Made by a program: the position numbers and the translations under genes
Assembly: GCA_045647345.1 (NCBI GenBank)
Contig: JAZRMG010000103.1
Span: 1 to 23,050 of the forward strand
Source of the DNA: UBA1189 sp045647345
GTDB lineage: Bacteria; Bacteroidota; Bacteroidia; Bacteroidales; Bacteroidaceae
Direction: 5' to 3'
Length of the DNA: 23,050 bases
Notes under the pieces: model-generated
Database searches by the model: none
What the model was told of the DNA's origin: nothing
What the model saw: the letters and a program-made list of their open reading frames with translations, nothing else
In this document: piece after piece, positions 22,840 through 23,050 of the stretch
Layout of the letters: the number at the start of each line of letters is the position of its first letter
Numbering within the stretch: position 1 is the stretch's first letter

Positions 22840-23005
22840 AAAGAACTTGAGCTTTATGCTTTGATTCTCTCAGCAGAAAACCGCCAATTTGAAGTCACGA
22901 GAATAAGCAATAGAGTTCACGTCCTGCATGGGCGTGGATTATTTGTGCTTATCTGTGACAATGGTTACTTGGCGGTACCTCGGCTGAAGATAAGTCTTTA
23001 GCAAA
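22840..23005 (+). ncRNA. Structured non-coding RNA candidate (rod-shaped; 6S-like or leader)
   Basis: No coding frame occupies this stretch, but nested complementary segments fold it into one long rod. TCAGC (22870-22874) pairs with 22983-22987, CCGCCAA (22881-22887) with TTGGCGG at 22969-22975, and GTCAC (22894-22898) with 22955-22959. ATAAGCA (22903-22909) pairs with 22946-22952. An apical CACG..CGTG hairpin at 22917-22937 has loop TGCAT. Internal loops of 2-9 bases separate the stems. The rod resembles 6S RNA in general shape but has no clear large central bubble. It could also be a leader of a plus-strand gene beyond the window. Ends are approximate and the identity is open. Confidence 0.45.
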
Positions 23006-23050
23006 TAATTCCGCCCTTTATGATACACATTGGCCAACTCATCAAGACAG

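Noticed and set aside
1..23050. CRISPR array or insertion sequence
   Set aside because: No regularly spaced identical repeats with unique spacers and no transposase-like protein were found; repeats seen are short tandem or palindromic units.

Overview
The window looks like chromosomal DNA from a member of the Bacteroidales (Bacteroides/Prevotella-like, mixed GC). Three things point there. Several genes have the Bacteroidetes promoter pattern (TTTG, 19-20 bases, TAnnTTTG or TAnnTTCG) and no Shine-Dalgarno motif. Some protein types are characteristic: a 636-residue YjgP/YjgQ protein, a START-like protein, M3 and S41 lipoproteins, and an OprO/P-like porin. The intergenic gaps also carry short low-complexity repeats of a kind common in this order. 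Species cannot be named from this alone.

Layout. Positions 1-884 (minus) hold the N-terminal part of a TolC-family outer-membrane efflux protein that runs off the left edge. Positions 885-1350 are a repeat-rich gap with a palindrome next to the tolC-like start, a modular hairpin repeat, a tandem repeat and a possible gene relic. Positions 1351-6031 (plus) hold a tight four-gene run: M3 oligopeptidase lipoprotein, small lipoprotein, dCMP/CMP deaminase, and S41 C-terminal processing protease. A solitary rhaD (rhamnulose-1-phosphate aldolase) follows, with its own promoter and terminator. On the minus strand come an OprP-like porin, then aspartate-type aminotransferase, ribBA and an LptF/LptG-family permease; the last two overlap by 20 bases. 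Next is a START-like protein gene, a tRNA-CAT (Met) gene with promoter and terminator, what looks like a decayed integrase start just behind the tRNA, and a GtrA-family membrane protein gene.

The right half (14272-22630) is entirely minus strand. In transcription order it holds an M20 deacylase (probable arginine-pathway ArgE type), MurF, an HPr-kinase-like P-loop protein, an ER-type S26 peptidase, a PqqD-like protein, a phosphate transporter fused to a PhoU/DUF47-like domain, argininosuccinate lyase, and a small outer-membrane barrel. The trio kinase-like / S26 peptidase / PqqD-like, at 18537-20220, resembles the accessory part of a peptide-modification (RiPP) pathway. It has no recognisable precursor, radical SAM enzyme or cyclase in the window, and it is the best candidate here for a poorly described system.

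The right end (22690-23050) has no gene. It contains plus-strand -7-like boxes and a long rod-shaped inverted-repeat structure that looks like a structured non-coding RNA, possibly 6S-like or a leader of a gene outside the window.
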